Positions 37,852 to 49,634 are shown, counted from the stretch's first letter. The stretch: DNA of 64,000 nt from Aurantiochytrium sp. KH105 (GCA_003116975.1 BGKB01000036.1:248001-312000); one strand, 5' to 3'. Numbers and translations: made by a program. The notes: generated by a model from the sequence alone, not told the origin.

Positions 37852-40800
37852 ATGTCCTTTGGCACCTTTGGCAGCTCGGGCGGCTTTGGCAGCTCGGGCG
37901 GAGGCGGCTTTGGTAGCTCGGGTGGTGGCGGCTTCGGCAGCAGCAATAACACTGGCGGCTCGCTATTTGGAGGCGGTGGAGGCAACACCGGCGGAGGCTT
38001 TGGCGCCTCGTCAACCGGAGGCGGCTTTGGGTCCTCGAGTGGTGGCTTTGGGTCCTCGAGCAACACAGGAGGCGGCTTCGGTGCGAGCGGCGGCGGAGGT
38101 GGCGGCGGATTTTCCTTTGGCGCCTCGAGCGCACCCAATTCGGCTGGCTTTGGATCCTCATCCAACACTGGTGGTGGCTTTGGATCCTCCAATACGGGTG
38201 GAGGTTTTGGATCCACCAACACGGGCGGCGGCTTTGGGTCCTCCAGCACAGGTGGCGGCTTTGGGTCCACGAACACGAGTGGCGGCTTTGGATCCACCTC
38301 CGGCGGATTTGGATCATCCAACACGGGCGGTGGTTTCGGGTCCTCCTCTGGAGGCTTTGGATCGACAACTAACACTGGCGGTGGCTTTGGATCGCCGAGC
38401 CAACCGTCCGGAGGCGGTTTTGGGTCTTCCGGAGGCTTTGGATCCGCCAACACTGGCGGCTTCGGGTCTACTGCAAACAATTCGGGTGGCCTCTTTGGCA
38501 GCAGTGGCAATAACAATACAAGCTCCTTTGGTGGCGGGGGCGGTTTTGGCAGCAGCTCATCCAACACTGGGTTTGGCGCGTCCAACACGGGCGGAGGCTT
38601 TGGCAATGCTGGCGCGGCCAATAATGGCGGTGCACCTGGAACCGCCATGACCCCCTTTACACCTACGCCCGACTCGGCGAGCAACAGTAACGAGACCTTC
38701 ATGACAATTACCGCCATGAATCAGTACGCCAATAAGTCCGTCGAGCAGCTTCGTTTCGAAGACTATGCTGCGGGTCGTCGACCGGGCGCAGGCGGCAATG
38801 CAGCCGCCGGCGGCGGCGGCTTTGGCGCCGCAAATACCGGTGGTGGTATGTTTGGGAGCAACAACAACGCGGCCGCCGGAAATGCGGGCGGTGGTCTCTT
38901 TGGATCCTCGAACAACACAAATGCCAGCGGCGGTGGTCTTTTCGGCAGCTCTTCGAATACGGGCTTTGGTGCAACCAACAACAACGCCAACAGTGGGGGT
39001 ATGTTCGGCTCTGGAAACAACAACAACAACAGCTCTGGAGGGTTTGGATCTCTTGGCGGATTCGGCTCGTCTTCGCAGCCGCAAAACGCGGGAGGCGGAC
39101 TCTTTGGAAGCACCAACACCAACAACAATAGCTCTGGAGGCGGACTCTTTGGCAGCTCCAACAACAACAACAACAACAACGCGGGCGGAGGCCTCTTTGG
39201 CAGCTCCAACAACACCACCAACAACAACAACGCCTTTGGAGCCTCCAACACGGGCGGTGGCGGTCTTTTCGGATCCTCGAACAATGCACAACAAAACAAT
39301 GCTGGCGGCAGCAGCTTTGGTGGCTTTGGAGCAAGCAATAATGCCAACAGCAGCGGCGGAGGCTTTGGCTTTGGGTCCTCGAACAATACCGCAGGTGCTG
39401 GCGGCGGAGGAGGCCTCTTTGGTAGCTCGAACACCAACACCAGCGGAGGTGGCGGCCTCTTTGGCAGCAGCAACACCAATACGCAGAGCAACCAGTTTGG
39501 CGCATCGAACGGCGGAGGCGGCCTCTTTGGTGGTAACACAAACACGAACACCGGCGCATCCGGCGGTGGCCTCTTTGGTAGCTCAGGAACATCGTCCTTT
39601 GGCGGTACCAACAATAACGCAGCAGGAGGCGGAGGAGGTCTCTTTGGTAGTTCGAACACCAATACCAACACCGGCGGTGGCGGCCTCTTTGGGAGCACTA
39701 CTAACACCAACAATTCGGGTGGCGGTGGCCTCTTTGGGAGCTCGAACACCAACACAGGCGGCGGTGGCGGCCTCTTTGGAAGCTCGAACACGAACACCGG
39801 CGGCGGTGGTGGTGGACTCTTTGGAAGTTCGAATACCAACACGGGCGGTGGCGGCGGTCTCTTTGGCAGCTCGAACACCAATACGGGCGGAGGCGGAGGC
39901 CTCTTTGGCAGCTCAACCTCCAACACGGGAGGCGGGGGCCTCTTCGGCGGCGGAGGCATGCAGCAGCAACAGCCGCAGCAACAGCAACAGACGGGCGCCT
40001 TTGGATCGTCGTCGCTTTTTGGCTCGACGCAAACTTCGTCCTTTATGCAGCAACCGCAACAGCAGCAGCTGCAAAACCCTATGCAGATGCAAAACAACCA
40101 GCTTCTTGCGCAGCAGCAAGCGCTTGCCCTCACAAACGGCGAGCCGTACGCCACCGGTCCTTCGAGCCAGATGGCGCGTCACATTGCGCTGGCCAAGGAG
40201 GCCTGGCAGCCCGTGGCGAATGACGAGTCCAAGGTTCGGGGCGACGGCGAAGGCGACAGCCTGCGCAAGCGGACCGGTTCTGTTTCCAAGTCTGATGTCT
40301 CCAAGACGCCGCGCCGCGGCGCTGGCGCGACTCCGATTGGCAAGGTTCAGATCCGCCCACGAGGCTACGGCCGCACCTATGGCGCTGTTGCTTCAATGGT
40401 TGAGGCCGACAATGGCACTACCCCAGAGTCGAGTTTACGCCTGGCGCGCACAGGCTCCACGCCCAACCCGAGTACGCCCAATCCGGGAGCCCCATCCGGA
40501 AAGGCCGCGGACAAGCTCCTCAAAGATAAGCCGGGCAATGGCGTCCTCAGCCCCGGAGTTTTTGATCTCAACAAGCGTCTTTCCATCAAAAAGGCGAACC
40601 GCAAGAGCACCCCTCTGCGCTTTGCGCAAACGCAAGCCATCACCTCTGGTTCCGCGTCGGTACCATCAGGCGCCAGCGAAGACGTTGCTACGCTGCTCGA
40701 AGGCGCCGATGGTCAGGATAGGGAGTCGCAAGAAGGCAAGGCCATTGATGATGGCGAAGCCAGCGTCAGACGCGAAAATAGCGACAGCCAAGACGACAAC

Positions 40801-43800
40801 TTGGGTGACGTCACCCATGAAACGCCTTCCCGTTCGGGCCGTTCGCGCTTGCGCATCAGCAAGTCGAGTCATCGGCTTGGAGAAACGGCACGAGCAATTC
40901 GCGAAGACATGGGCGGCGCCAACGATGGCGAAGAGGGTGAAAGCCTGCTGGGCACGCCTGCTCGCGCTACGATCCGCTCGCCAGATGACGATCGGCGTTC
41001 GCGAACCGCCACATCCTCGCGCAGCGCGAGACGCAAGGATCCTGTCTCGAAGCACTGCCCACGCATGAGCAAGGCCATGGCCGACGAGGGCTACAGCACG
41101 TTTCCGGCCATGTGGGATCTTGAGCAAATGGCGGACGAGGAGCTCGAGGCCGTGCCAAAGTTCCGCATCCAGCGCGAAGGCTTTGGGTCCGTAGAGTGGC
41201 TTGGCAAGGTTGATGTGCGGGACCTGGACATTGACACCTCCGTGTCCATCGAACCCATGTCTATCGAAGTGTACAAGAGCGAAGACGAGACGCCACCTCG
41301 TGGCACCAAGCTCAACCGTCCGGCAATTTGTACCATTGAGCACATGGAGATTCCTGCTGACTTTGAAGGTTCCAATGAGGACTTTAGCGAGTGGCTCCGC
41401 GAGTACACACCTCAGCTCGACGCTGTCTTCATTGACTACGACCTCGACGACTGTGTATGGACCTTCAAGGTCAAGCATTTCACGCGCTACGGTTTTACGC
41501 CTGGTTCGACCCCTTACCCGCGCTCGGGAAAGCGCCGTGGAGGCCGGAGGGATGGCCAGCAGCACCACAATAATGGCAACGACGACGACGACGAGGAGGA
41601 GGAAGAGCCTCTCGTCTCGTCTGGGGATGTTGCAATGGGCGACCAGGACCATTATGACCAAGAGGGCAACCCGGCCATGCCTGCTCTCGGATCCGGCGGA
41701 CCGGTTGGCGGTACGCCGAGCGATCTCGCAACACAAACTTTCGAGGAACGTATGGTGGTCGCCGGCTCGCACCAGGACCTGGGCCGAGGCTACATGCCAC
41801 GTCTGCTGTCCGGCGGCTCACCGCCTCGACACGGTCCGAGCCTGACCCCGTTTCGACCGCCTACGCATGCACGATCGAGTCTGCAGGGCAGTGATGGTGC
41901 TAGTGGAGCGGCAGGAAGCGCGTCGGCACCTGCGTTGCCGCCTGCGCGCGAGCCGTACTTCCCTGAGCTTGACGAGCTTGCCATCGAGGATGGCCCCACC
42001 TTTCGTATCTTTGCCGAGGCTGGTGCCAAGGTTGCAGACCGCACTAAAGCACCCGTTCGACGCCTGCATCGAGGCTTCCGCGCGAGCTGGGGTCCAGGCG
42101 GGAGGCTCGTCTTTCCTCAAGGCGCAACTGTGCGCACCATGAAGCTCAATGTTGACGATCCGACTCCGGCCGATGGCAAGCGAATCTCTGTGGTGTTGGA
42201 CGCTTGCCGTGCACATGCGCACGCCAAAAGTGTAGGACGTGAGAACGAAGCAAGTGCGGTGCTCGCAAGCACGATTGACACCCTTCTCGATGCCACCTTG
42301 TCCGGTGACGAGGCTGGATCAACAGAAAGGAAAATTTGGTCCCTCTTGCAGGCATCCTGGTTTGTAGGTGGCGCGCGCGTGTCTGATGATCTGTTGGAGG
42401 CCAGCGATGGTCCTCTCGCTTGGAGCGAATGGCGCGAAGCTCTACCGCGCGAGTGCGATGTTGCGAAAAACAACCAATCGGTTATATCGCAGAATTGGCT
42501 CGACAGTCACGACACATGGCTCAAGGCGTGGCTGTCTGCAGAAATCCCCGAGTACCTTGAGAGCGTTGCCGGGGCCTTGAGCCTCAAGGACATCGAGAAG
42601 GCGTCTGCGCTTGCCATGGCCCAGGGTGACCTGCGTCTGGCTACACTCATAAGTCAGGCTGCCGGCGATCGACGGGTGCGGGATCTCATTGCGACCCAGC
42701 TCGAGGTGTGGGAGCAAGGGCAAGCGACCGAACATATCAGCGAGGAGGTCCTCAACGTGTATCGTCTGCTCGCGGGAAACATTCAAAAGGAGCAAAGGGA
42801 CTTGACACAGCCGTGGCTGCGTGCGCTTGCACTCAACGCCTGGTTCGTGCACGACCCTCTGGACAAGCTTTCTGACAGTGTCGATTCATACGCGGCCGCC
42901 TTTGCGACAAAAGAGGCGCCCACGCCGCGACCAGCATGGTTTAACGAATTCGATTGCGAGGAGTGCTACGATACAGTCTACCATGTGATGCAGCTCATGT
43001 GCAGGCCCGGGGAGCATTCTGTCAAAGCCTTGCTAAACCCTCGCGGCTACTGTGGCAACGTTCTTAGCGCAGGTCTTGCCTGGACGCTGTGGCAGGTGAT
43101 GCGGAGCTTTGGCGTGATTGGCGGAAATGCGCTCAATGAGCTCGAGGAGCACCAGCTTGGAATGGACTACATTCTCGAGCTCGAGGCCAAGGGCGAGTGG
43201 CACCTAGCAGTTGCTGTCGCCCAGTTTCTTCCTCGCAAGGCTTTGCGCGAGCGCGCTGCCCGAGTATTGCTCGACCGGTACATGGACGCGGAGTCGACTG
43301 CGCCGCAGGCGCAGGACCGGTTGGATTTCGTCCAGGCTCTGGGCGTTCCCCAGGCCTGGTTGGCGCAGAGCACGGCGCAGCGACGTGGCTTCGACGCTTG
43401 CTGCGGCATCAACGTGCTCGAGAGCCGCCGGGCAGAGGCCGACAACTATGCGCTTGCGCAGGACGTTGCTTCGCGTTGCAAGATCATCAATGAGCACATG
43501 GCCGCGCGCGATATTCTCAATGGAGACACCGAGGATTTGCGCGGCATGATGGAGGAGTATGCCGAGACGATTGATAAAGAGGTGAAGAACAAGGCATCAT
43601 GGGCACAACGTAGTAACGTCTACTTGCAGTACGCTGTGCTGCGCCATCTCATGTCTACGGCTGCAGACGACCGGGAGGCGGCACCGCAGCGTCTGGAGGA
43701 GATTGCAGGTCTTTGCAGTAAGCTGCAGTCCAGCCTTAAAGAACTGCAGAGCAATCCAGCGACTGCGCTCGCGCCTGCGCTCGCTGCGGAGATTGGCACC

Positions 43801-43962
43801 TGGCTGCAACTTCGCGCCACGGAGCTGCTCCGTATCCAGAGCGAAGGCCGCTCTACCGTCTTTGACCACTACGAGACGGCCTTGAGCGTTCCTTCGCACG
43901 AGAAGAGTCTCCGGACGGCCGTGGCTCGCTACACGGTCTCTTTCATCGAGTCTTTTGTCTAA
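37852..43962 (+). CDS. NUP98: Nup98-Nup96 precursor nucleoporin, 2036 aa
   Basis: Residues 1-760 are an FG domain with dozens of GFGS and GLFGS repeats spaced by Gly, Asn, Thr and Ser. They are interrupted near 280-310 by a GLEBS-type motif ([20 protein letters not shown], then DYAAGRR), the Rae1/Gle2 binding site. A Gln-rich patch follows (about 703-770). The autoproteolytic domain spans about 1069-1215, with the cleavage motif reading VKHFTRYGF, so the cut would fall between Phe1210 and Thr1211. The remainder (about 826 residues) is Nup96, with [13 protein letters not shown] near its start and an alpha-solenoid from about 1564. Nup98 gates the pore channel; Nup96 belongs to the Y-complex scaffold. 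The ATG context is CACCATGT. Confidence 0.95.
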   Translation: MSFGTFGSSGGFGSSGGGGFGSSGGGGFGSSNNTGGSLFGGGGGNTGGGFGASSTGGGFGSSSGGFGSSSNTGGGFGASGGGGGGGFSFGASSAPNSAGFGSSSNTGGGFGSSNTGGGFGSTNTGGGFGSSSTGGGFGSTNTSGGFGSTSGGFGSSNTGGGFGSSSGGFGSTTNTGGGFGSPSQPSGGGFGSSGGFGSANTGGFGSTANNSGGLFGSSGNNNTSSFGGGGGFGSSSSNTGFGASNTGGGFGNAGAANNGGAPGTAMTPFTPTPDSASNSNETFMTITAMNQYANKSVEQLRFEDYAAGRRPGAGGNAAAGGGGFGAANTGGGMFGSNNNAAAGNAGGGLFGSSNNTNASGGGLFGSSSNTGFGATNNNANSGGMFGSGNNNNNSSGGFGSLGGFGSSSQPQNAGGGLFGSTNTNNNSSGGGLFGSSNNNNNNNAGGGLFGSSNNTTNNNNAFGASNTGGGGLFGSSNNAQQNNAGGSSFGGFGASNNANSSGGGFGFGSSNNTAGAGGGGGLFGSSNTNTSGGGGLFGSSNTNTQSNQFGASNGGGGLFGGNTNTNTGASGGGLFGSSGTSSFGGTNNNAAGGGGGLFGSSNTNTNTGGGGLFGSTTNTNNSGGGGLFGSSNTNTGGGGGLFGSSNTNTGGGGGGLFGSSNTNTGGGGGLFGSSNTNTGGGGGLFGSSTSNTGGGGLFGGGGMQQQQPQQQQQTGAFGSSSLFGSTQTSSFMQQPQQQQLQNPMQMQNNQLLAQQQALALTNGEPYATGPSSQMARHIALAKEAWQPVANDESKVRGDGEGDSLRKRTGSVSKSDVSKTPRRGAGATPIGKVQIRPRGYGRTYGAVASMVEADNGTTPESSLRLARTGSTPNPSTPNPGAPSGKAADKLLKDKPGNGVLSPGVFDLNKRLSIKKANRKSTPLRFAQTQAITSGSASVPSGASEDVATLLEGADGQDRESQEGKAIDDGEASVRRENSDSQDDNLGDVTHETPSRSGRSRLRISKSSHRLGETARAIREDMGGANDGEEGESLLGTPARATIRSPDDDRRSRTATSSRSARRKDPVSKHCPRMSKAMADEGYSTFPAMWDLEQMADEELEAVPKFRIQREGFGSVEWLGKVDVRDLDIDTSVSIEPMSIEVYKSEDETPPRGTKLNRPAICTIEHMEIPADFEGSNEDFSEWLREYTPQLDAVFIDYDLDDCVWTFKVKHFTRYGFTPGSTPYPRSGKRRGGRRDGQQHHNNGNDDDDEEEEEPLVSSGDVAMGDQDHYDQEGNPAMPALGSGGPVGGTPSDLATQTFEERMVVAGSHQDLGRGYMPRLLSGGSPPRHGPSLTPFRPPTHARSSLQGSDGASGAAGSASAPALPPAREPYFPELDELAIEDGPTFRIFAEAGAKVADRTKAPVRRLHRGFRASWGPGGRLVFPQGATVRTMKLNVDDPTPADGKRISVVLDACRAHAHAKSVGRENEASAVLASTIDTLLDATLSGDEAGSTERKIWSLLQASWFVGGARVSDDLLEASDGPLAWSEWREALPRECDVAKNNQSVISQNWLDSHDTWLKAWLSAEIPEYLESVAGALSLKDIEKASALAMAQGDLRLATLISQAAGDRRVRDLIATQLEVWEQGQATEHISEEVLNVYRLLAGNIQKEQRDLTQPWLRALALNAWFVHDPLDKLSDSVDSYAAAFATKEAPTPRPAWFNEFDCEECYDTVYHVMQLMCRPGEHSVKALLNPRGYCGNVLSAGLAWTLWQVMRSFGVIGGNALNELEEHQLGMDYILELEAKGEWHLAVAVAQFLPRKALRERAARVLLDRYMDAESTAPQAQDRLDFVQALGVPQAWLAQSTAQRRGFDACCGINVLESRRAEADNYALAQDVASRCKIINEHMAARDILNGDTEDLRGMMEEYAETIDKEVKNKASWAQRSNVYLQYAVLRHLMSTAADDREAAPQRLEEIAGLCSKLQSSLKELQSNPATALAPALAAEIGTWLQLRATELLRIQSEGRSTVFDHYETALSVPSHEKSLRTAVARYTVSFIESFV

Positions 43963-44340
43963 GTCTCTGCGTTCTAGGTTCTCGTTTTTGATTTGCGTGG
44001 GCCCGGATCGCGACGTGATTGTAGATGTCGCTGGCGACGATGCCTTCGTTCGATCGCGGGGTTGGTCTCGCTCACGTGCTCACACAGTCGAGCAGTCAGG
44101 TACTGACGATCAGACTCTCACTGACTCCTGCCCATCCATTCACCTACTTACTTACTACATCAAAGAAACAATTCAATTCCATCTCACCTCATGCCACTGT
44201 TCGCCCCTCGTCTCTGTTCCCGACGCCCTCTCCTCCTCTTCTGCCGGCACCTGTTCGTTTGCCCTCCTCCACTGTGTGTGCTCGCTGTGGACAGCGCGGC
44301 GCGAGCCTGGCTCCTCCTCCTCCTCTTCGCCGCCGCAGCC

Positions 44341-44378
<38 letters not shown>

Positions 44379-44851
44379 TGCAGCAGCATCGACCCGGCGC
44401 GAGCTAGCTAGCTAGCTAGCCGCTAGCTACGGCCGCTCGCTCTGCTGTGCTGTGCTCTGCTGCTGCGCTCTGCTACTCTGCTGTGCTGTTGTGCTGTCCT
44501 CTGCTCTCTGCTGCTCTGCTCTCTGCTCTGTGCGGCGCCTCGACCGAGAGGCAGCTAGCTAGCTGCACTGGCTGGCTGTTGCAGCTCGCAGCAGGCAGGC
44601 GCCTCCGAGGCAGGGCGCGGACGGCGCGTCGAGGGCGCAGGGCGCGGGAGGGCGGGGCCAGGGCGCGCGGCCTCGCGACGCAGAGCGGCGCTGAGGCGGC
44701 GGCGGCGCTGAGGCGGCGGCGGCCGGCAGAGAGAGGAGAGAGTCTCTCGCGGCCGGGCGCCGGGGCGCGACGGTTTCCCGGCAGGCGCGCGGCGTGCAGG
44801 CGCGGGCGGCGGCGCGGGCGGCGGCGGAGGCGGGGGCGGCGGCGCGCGGAG
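43963..44851. other. Intergenic and 5' leader of the CH-SAM-actin gene
   Basis: This gap holds a CAG/GCA run (about 44338-44376), (GCTA)n near 44400-44425, a CTGCTCTG-rich stretch (44440-44530) and a very GC-rich leader up to the ATG at 44852. The plus frame is open from 44447 in phase with the gene, but the added 135 residues are Ala/Arg/Cys-rich low complexity and are not included. Confidence 0.5.
44338..44376. repeat. (GCA)n trinucleotide run
   Basis: About twelve GCA/CAG units upstream of the CH-SAM-actin gene. Confidence 0.85.
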
Positions 44852-47800
44852 ATGGACGCGGACATCCTGCGCACGCAGCTGCGCAAGACGCTGGGGTCCA
44901 CGAGAGGGTTCAAGCTCGAGGACGACGAGGACGAGGACGACGACAAGAGCAACAGCAACGGCGACGAGGCCGCCTCCGCGTCGAGCAGCGAGGAAGAAGA
45001 CGAGGACGCAGAGGATGACGACGACGACGCAGAGGATGACGACGACGACGACGACGACGACGAGGACGCGCGTACGCCCGTAAGTCTCGCCAAACTCGCG
45101 CCCAAGGAAAGCTCTGATTCTCTTGGAGACCAAATTCGCGCGCGAACAGCAAAGAAGGCCCAGGCGGGACCCTCCGGTCTCCGCGTGGATCAGCAGAGCC
45201 CTCCACCGAGATTCAACCTCAGTGACCATGAAAACGACAACAACGACGACGATGGCGATGATGATGATGATGATGGTCATGATGACGATGACAACGAAGA
45301 AAGCGCAAGTGGGCACTTCTCTCGCGTGAGCGAAGAAGACGACGACGCAGAGAGCACGGGCGCTTCTGCTGCGAAACACGTAGACGGACACGAGGAGGAC
45401 GCGCTCGCTGCGAGTCCATCAAGTCAAACGCACGAGAGGAAGATTGCCGGGGGAGAAACCTCGATGAGCGGTGACGGCGATGATGACGATGTCGAAGTGA
45501 GCCACGCCTCCGTCCTGGATGCGTGGTCGCGTCAAATCGAGTCTTCGTTCGGTCACAAGCAACCTAAACCCAAACGTCGGAATCGAATCGGCAGCAATGA
45601 CTTTGGAGACGATGACTACTACGACGACGAGTTCGGGGAGGACAACGACTTTAATGTACGATACTCGAGCGCGCACGCTTTGCCCGCGAACGCGCAGGCG
45701 CCCTCTCCGCAGACCGACCATGACGCAGACCTGACCCCTCCCGGCGCACAGACGCGAGAGGACTTGGAGAATCTTGGCAAGACGTTCCTCCGCATCAAGG
45801 CAGAGACGGGCGCCTGGCTCGATCGCGTGCTGCATGCGTCAATCTTTTCAGAGGGCGGCCACGTCGACGCCACCGACACCTCGACCCTGTTTGAAGCGCT
45901 CAAGTCAGGCGTCATTCTCTGTCGTGTTGCCAACGCCATTTTACCGGGATGCATTCCAAGCTTTACCTCTGATTTCTCGAGTGAAGCTTCGTACAAGGTG
46001 CCGCTGAGCGAACGTGAGAATATCAAAAAGTTCATTCGCGCGTGCCACGATGCCATGAGCATTCCTGATTCGCTCCTCTTTGAGGTCGGAGATCTGCACA
46101 ATCAGCAAAATATCCCCAAGGTGGTACTGTCGTTACGCGCTGTGGCAGAGTACGCGCGTAAATTCCTCAAGTCGCCTCCAGAGGTCCACTGGCGCAAGCT
46201 GGAAAATGTGGCCTTGACAGAGGACGAGGACGCAGTGCTCATGGCCTCGGCTGAGATGTCAAAACTTGATAGTGCGACCGTCTATCACATGTATGCCGCA
46301 GAGTCTGCTGCCGCAAATGAGTCGGCGGGCTCTGCGGCGGACGCAGATGGCGCGCCGGAAAAGGCTAATTTCGAGAACCGCAAGCGCAGCATCCAAAACA
46401 ACCTCGTTCTTAATTCTCTCCTTCAACAACAGCACCAAAAGCAGCAGCAACAACAACAGTTTCGAGGCGCAGGCGGCAGCGCAAGTGGACACGCATCCGA
46501 GCCTACACCATCACCGCCCGGAACATTCGGTCAAGAGACAGCCAGCTTTGATCCAGCTTCATCGACTGCGGGAGCGTATGCTACGAGCGGCAGCAACAAT
46601 GTCAGCGGCAGTAACACTGCCAGCAGCAGTGCCAACAGCAGTAGCAACAACAGTGTCGCCCCGCCTCCAGAAACGGTAGAAGCCTGGCTCGCGGTGCAGG
46701 GCATGTCCATGTACTATGACGCATTCATCGAGGAAGGCTGGGACGAGCTGGCAACGCTCACACTCATGTCAGAGACGGATCTCCGTGACGTTGGAATCCG
46801 GAAAAAGGGTCATCTGCGTAAACTCGCAAGCGCCATTCGGCAGCTCAAGGCCCGAGGCCCTGCCGCCGTATCCGAGACCAACTCGCCGAGCTCGGCAGGT
46901 GGTCACGGCAGGACGCAGGGCGCGTCTCCTCCCGGTTCGCCGGAACGCAACATTCTTCGCCGTATGGCAGGTTCACCGCGGGGCGGTGTCGCAGCGGCAC
47001 CGAACATGGGCGCCTTGGGAACGCGAGGCTTGCATGCGATGGATCGCCGCGAGCTCTTCAACAAAGAGATGGCATGGGCACAATGTCGTGCACGCGCCAA
47101 CGTGACAATGGACTTGGAGGACGCGAGGGCCATCTGGGCATTGCTGCACGAGGTACGTTCTCAAGTGAGCCGAAGCGAGCTTTCTGCTTCGCGGCCCGTG
47201 GAGACGAGACGCGCGGTGCAGCACCTTGTTGGTCTCACCGAGGATCTTGTCCGGTCGCTGATGCCATTCGAGGCGCCTATCGTGATTGATATCGGTTGGG
47301 ACTCGCTCAAGTGCGGCTATGTGTTTAGCAAGGCGCCCGTGATGCTCCCGTGCGTCGTGGGCAAGTACTCGTTCCCCGCGCCGGGAGGGGCCGCGTCAAA
47401 GTCCCGTTCCCGGGCGCCGCGTGCCGTGTGTTCGGGGCGGAACGTTTTCGATCAGTGCCAAGCAACGTACGGTCCTGGAGCAGGGGACCGTGCGCGCCAG
47501 ATATCAGGTCTAGGCACGGACGAAGGGACCTTTATGATCCGACGGGCGATCCACCGCGGGATCGACTCGATTGTCGACCCCCAGGTCGTCGAGTGGGACG
47601 ATATGGAAATGCTCTTGGAACACATGTACCGGGATGTATTGCAAGCCAAGTCAGAGCAGCACCCCGTGTTGGTCATCGAACCCTGTCGGCGATGGAGTGG
47701 CCTCGAGCGCCAGCGCATGGCGCAAATGTTGACGACGAAATTCAATGCTCCAGCCATTTACTTTTCGCCGGCAGCCCCACTCGTTGCTTACAAGGCGGGT

Positions 47801-49273
47801 TTGAAGAGCTGCGTCGTCTTGGATTTGGGCGAGTCGCGCTCGACGGCAAGCGTCGTCTACAACAACAGACTCGTTAAGGATGCCGTGGTGAACTCGCCCA
47901 TTGGAGGCTTGCAGCTGACGGAACTGATGATGCAATCGTTGACGCAAGACGGATACGACTTCAAGTCTGTATTTGAGGCTCAGAATCCGGCGCAGTTCTC
48001 GTCGACGCGACACTTTCTCGAACAGGAGATGGCTCGCGAGGTCAAGGATCGTGTATGCGTAATTGCGAACTCGTACGAGGAGTTTTGCGTTTCGCCCGAG
48101 AGTCTGCCAGCCTATCTGGGAGACTATTTGCCCAGGGTTAGCCGTGGCGCTCCCTTTTTGAATGTGGGCGAGGCACGTGCGCATGTCCCTGAGGCCCTCT
48201 TTTCACCAGATCTCGTGCGCCGCGACCAGTTCTACAATGGCGGAAGTTTGCAACACATTATCAAGGCGGCCCTGGAGAGATGCACCGAGTCGGTGGCGGC
48301 GACGGCATCAGAGACGGTGCTCATTTGCGGCGGGATGGCGAACCTTCCGGGTCTGGCGGGCCGATTGCAAAAGGAGCTCAATGAATTGTACGCTGTGCAA
48401 TCCCGGAAGCCGCCCCGTGTTATGCTCACATCGGACGAGGATCTTGATGACGTGCTTGCAAATCCTCTGTTCACTGCATGGCAAGGTGGCAGCATGTTGG
48501 CCTTGCAACACGAGTTCCAGTCGCGCTGGATTGCGCGAGAGACCTTTTTGGAGAAGGGCGACAAGGTGTTTACCGAGACGTCTGTGGCAGAAGGTCTTGG
48601 TCCTTTTCCTCTTTACAGTCCAGACACTGCGTTGTACAAGGCAAATCGCGCCGTAAATTCGCTGCGCGATCTCCTCGCCGTTTTGTCGGAGAGCGGCGCC
48701 GGTACATCATCATCATCCGCCTCCTCTTCCTCCTCTGCACTCGCCTCGTCGTCGATGGTGCAGCCAGATACACTGACGTCGGGTCTCTCATCGTCAGGGG
48801 CAGTTGACGAGGAGGACAGCATGAGCGTGAGAGAGAATCTCTCTCCTCGCTCACTCAAGAGTATGATCAATGACGTGGCCATTTTTCTGGACGAGCAAAA
48901 GTGTCCCGAAGTGTATGTCCTCGACGTCAAGATGCACTTGTACGACCGCTACTCTCGCCAACCACCGCGCAAGAGGCTTCCTGTGGAAGAGATTTTGCTC
49001 TCGCTTCCCGACGAGCTCCTTGGCCATTTAGAGCCATACGTGTCTCTCGCCAAGGCCGAGCGTGGTCATCGCGATGGCGCGCCGGGCTCTTTGCGTTCTA
49101 GACGCGGTCAAACAGCAAAGCAACCGGCTGCCGGCGTAAAGCAGAGTGCTGCGCAATCGAGCGCCATTGCCAATCGCCAGCATTTCTCAGAGACCTCCGA
49201 GGATGACGGTCCCAACGATGATGATGACGACGATGAAGACGATGGCGAAGAGTTCTTTGCCATGGCAATTTGA
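44852..49273 (+). CDS. Calponin-homology + SAM + actin-fold fusion protein, 1473 aa
   Basis: An acidic disordered N-terminus (poly-Asp/Glu) is followed by a calponin-homology domain (about 301-438: GAWLDRVLHASIF, LFEALKSGVILCRVAN, ENIKKFIRAC). A Gln- and Ser/Asn-rich linker leads to a SAM domain (about 607-666: VEAWLAVQGMSMYYDAF, DLRDVGIRKKGHLRKL). An actin fold spans about 807-1243, with IDIGWDSLKCGY (phosphate 1), VEWDDMEMLLEHMYRDVL, VVLDLGESRSTASVVYN (phosphate 2), PIGGLQLTELMMQSL, VLICGGMANLPGLAGRLQKE (adenosine loop) and FTAWQGGSMLA, all aligning to actin landmarks. A C-terminal region of about 200 residues ends in another acidic tail. The order of the actin motifs shows a real Arp-like domain. 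ATP binding is uncertain because the loops deviate. The role is probably cytoskeletal; no family with this layout is known to me. Confidence 0.88.
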   Translation: MDADILRTQLRKTLGSTRGFKLEDDEDEDDDKSNSNGDEAASASSSEEEDEDAEDDDDDAEDDDDDDDDDEDARTPVSLAKLAPKESSDSLGDQIRARTAKKAQAGPSGLRVDQQSPPPRFNLSDHENDNNDDDGDDDDDDGHDDDDNEESASGHFSRVSEEDDDAESTGASAAKHVDGHEEDALAASPSSQTHERKIAGGETSMSGDGDDDDVEVSHASVLDAWSRQIESSFGHKQPKPKRRNRIGSNDFGDDDYYDDEFGEDNDFNVRYSSAHALPANAQAPSPQTDHDADLTPPGAQTREDLENLGKTFLRIKAETGAWLDRVLHASIFSEGGHVDATDTSTLFEALKSGVILCRVANAILPGCIPSFTSDFSSEASYKVPLSERENIKKFIRACHDAMSIPDSLLFEVGDLHNQQNIPKVVLSLRAVAEYARKFLKSPPEVHWRKLENVALTEDEDAVLMASAEMSKLDSATVYHMYAAESAAANESAGSAADADGAPEKANFENRKRSIQNNLVLNSLLQQQHQKQQQQQQFRGAGGSASGHASEPTPSPPGTFGQETASFDPASSTAGAYATSGSNNVSGSNTASSSANSSSNNSVAPPPETVEAWLAVQGMSMYYDAFIEEGWDELATLTLMSETDLRDVGIRKKGHLRKLASAIRQLKARGPAAVSETNSPSSAGGHGRTQGASPPGSPERNILRRMAGSPRGGVAAAPNMGALGTRGLHAMDRRELFNKEMAWAQCRARANVTMDLEDARAIWALLHEVRSQVSRSELSASRPVETRRAVQHLVGLTEDLVRSLMPFEAPIVIDIGWDSLKCGYVFSKAPVMLPCVVGKYSFPAPGGAASKSRSRAPRAVCSGRNVFDQCQATYGPGAGDRARQISGLGTDEGTFMIRRAIHRGIDSIVDPQVVEWDDMEMLLEHMYRDVLQAKSEQHPVLVIEPCRRWSGLERQRMAQMLTTKFNAPAIYFSPAAPLVAYKAGLKSCVVLDLGESRSTASVVYNNRLVKDAVVNSPIGGLQLTELMMQSLTQDGYDFKSVFEAQNPAQFSSTRHFLEQEMAREVKDRVCVIANSYEEFCVSPESLPAYLGDYLPRVSRGAPFLNVGEARAHVPEALFSPDLVRRDQFYNGGSLQHIIKAALERCTESVAATASETVLICGGMANLPGLAGRLQKELNELYAVQSRKPPRVMLTSDEDLDDVLANPLFTAWQGGSMLALQHEFQSRWIARETFLEKGDKVFTETSVAEGLGPFPLYSPDTALYKANRAVNSLRDLLAVLSESGAGTSSSSASSSSSALASSSMVQPDTLTSGLSSSGAVDEEDSMSVRENLSPRSLKSMINDVAIFLDEQKCPEVYVLDVKMHLYDRYSRQPPRKRLPVEEILLSLPDELLGHLEPYVSLAKAERGHRDGAPGSLRSRRGQTAKQPAAGVKQSAAQSSAIANRQHFSETSEDDGPNDDDDDDEDDGEEFFAMAI

Positions 49274-49401
49274 TAATGTCTTGTAATCAGATGTGTGATA
49301 CCACGTCATAGACTTGTGTGATGTTCCTGTGGCTCCATGTCCTTTTTTTCTGATCTGACCCGACGCTCTTGATGATGGATGGCTGATTTATCTTTTTCTG
49401 C

Positions 49402-49404
<3 letters not shown>

Positions 49405-49437
<33 letters not shown>
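49405..49437. repeat. (CT)n dinucleotide run
   Basis: About sixteen CT units, able to pair with the (GA)n run 84 bp downstream. Confidence 0.95.
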
Positions 49438-49440
<3 letters not shown>

Positions 49441-49520
49441 GCAGCACTTGAAAAGAAGCCTCGGCGGCCATTCAGCAGGACAAGAACAACTTGCGCGAGC
49501 GTGCGGGCGCGCACGAGAAA

Positions 49521-49539
49521 GAGAGAGAGAGAGAGAGAG
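49521..49539. repeat. (GA)n dinucleotide run
   Basis: About nine GA units, about 95 bp upstream of the HisA ATG. Confidence 0.95.
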
Positions 49540-49634
49540 GAGCGAGGCGAACGGGAGAGACGCCAAAGTAGCGTGAGACTCGTGGCGCCCTGAAGACCGC
49601 GCGTCGCGAGCAGACGCAAAGGCAGCAGAGAAAG

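Larger units (their letters stand above)
49274..49634. other. Intergenic region upstream of HisA with complementary (CT)n and (GA)n runs
   Basis: This 361-bp gap carries (CT)n at 49405-49437 and (GA)n at 49521-49539. It must hold the 3' end of the upstream gene and the promoter of HisA. Confidence 0.6.

Noticed and set aside
38763-40154. 463-codon minus-strand frame rich in Pro and Leu
   Set aside because: It is the antisense of the Nup98 FG repeats, whose GGC/TTT/AGC codon bias leaves the other strand open.
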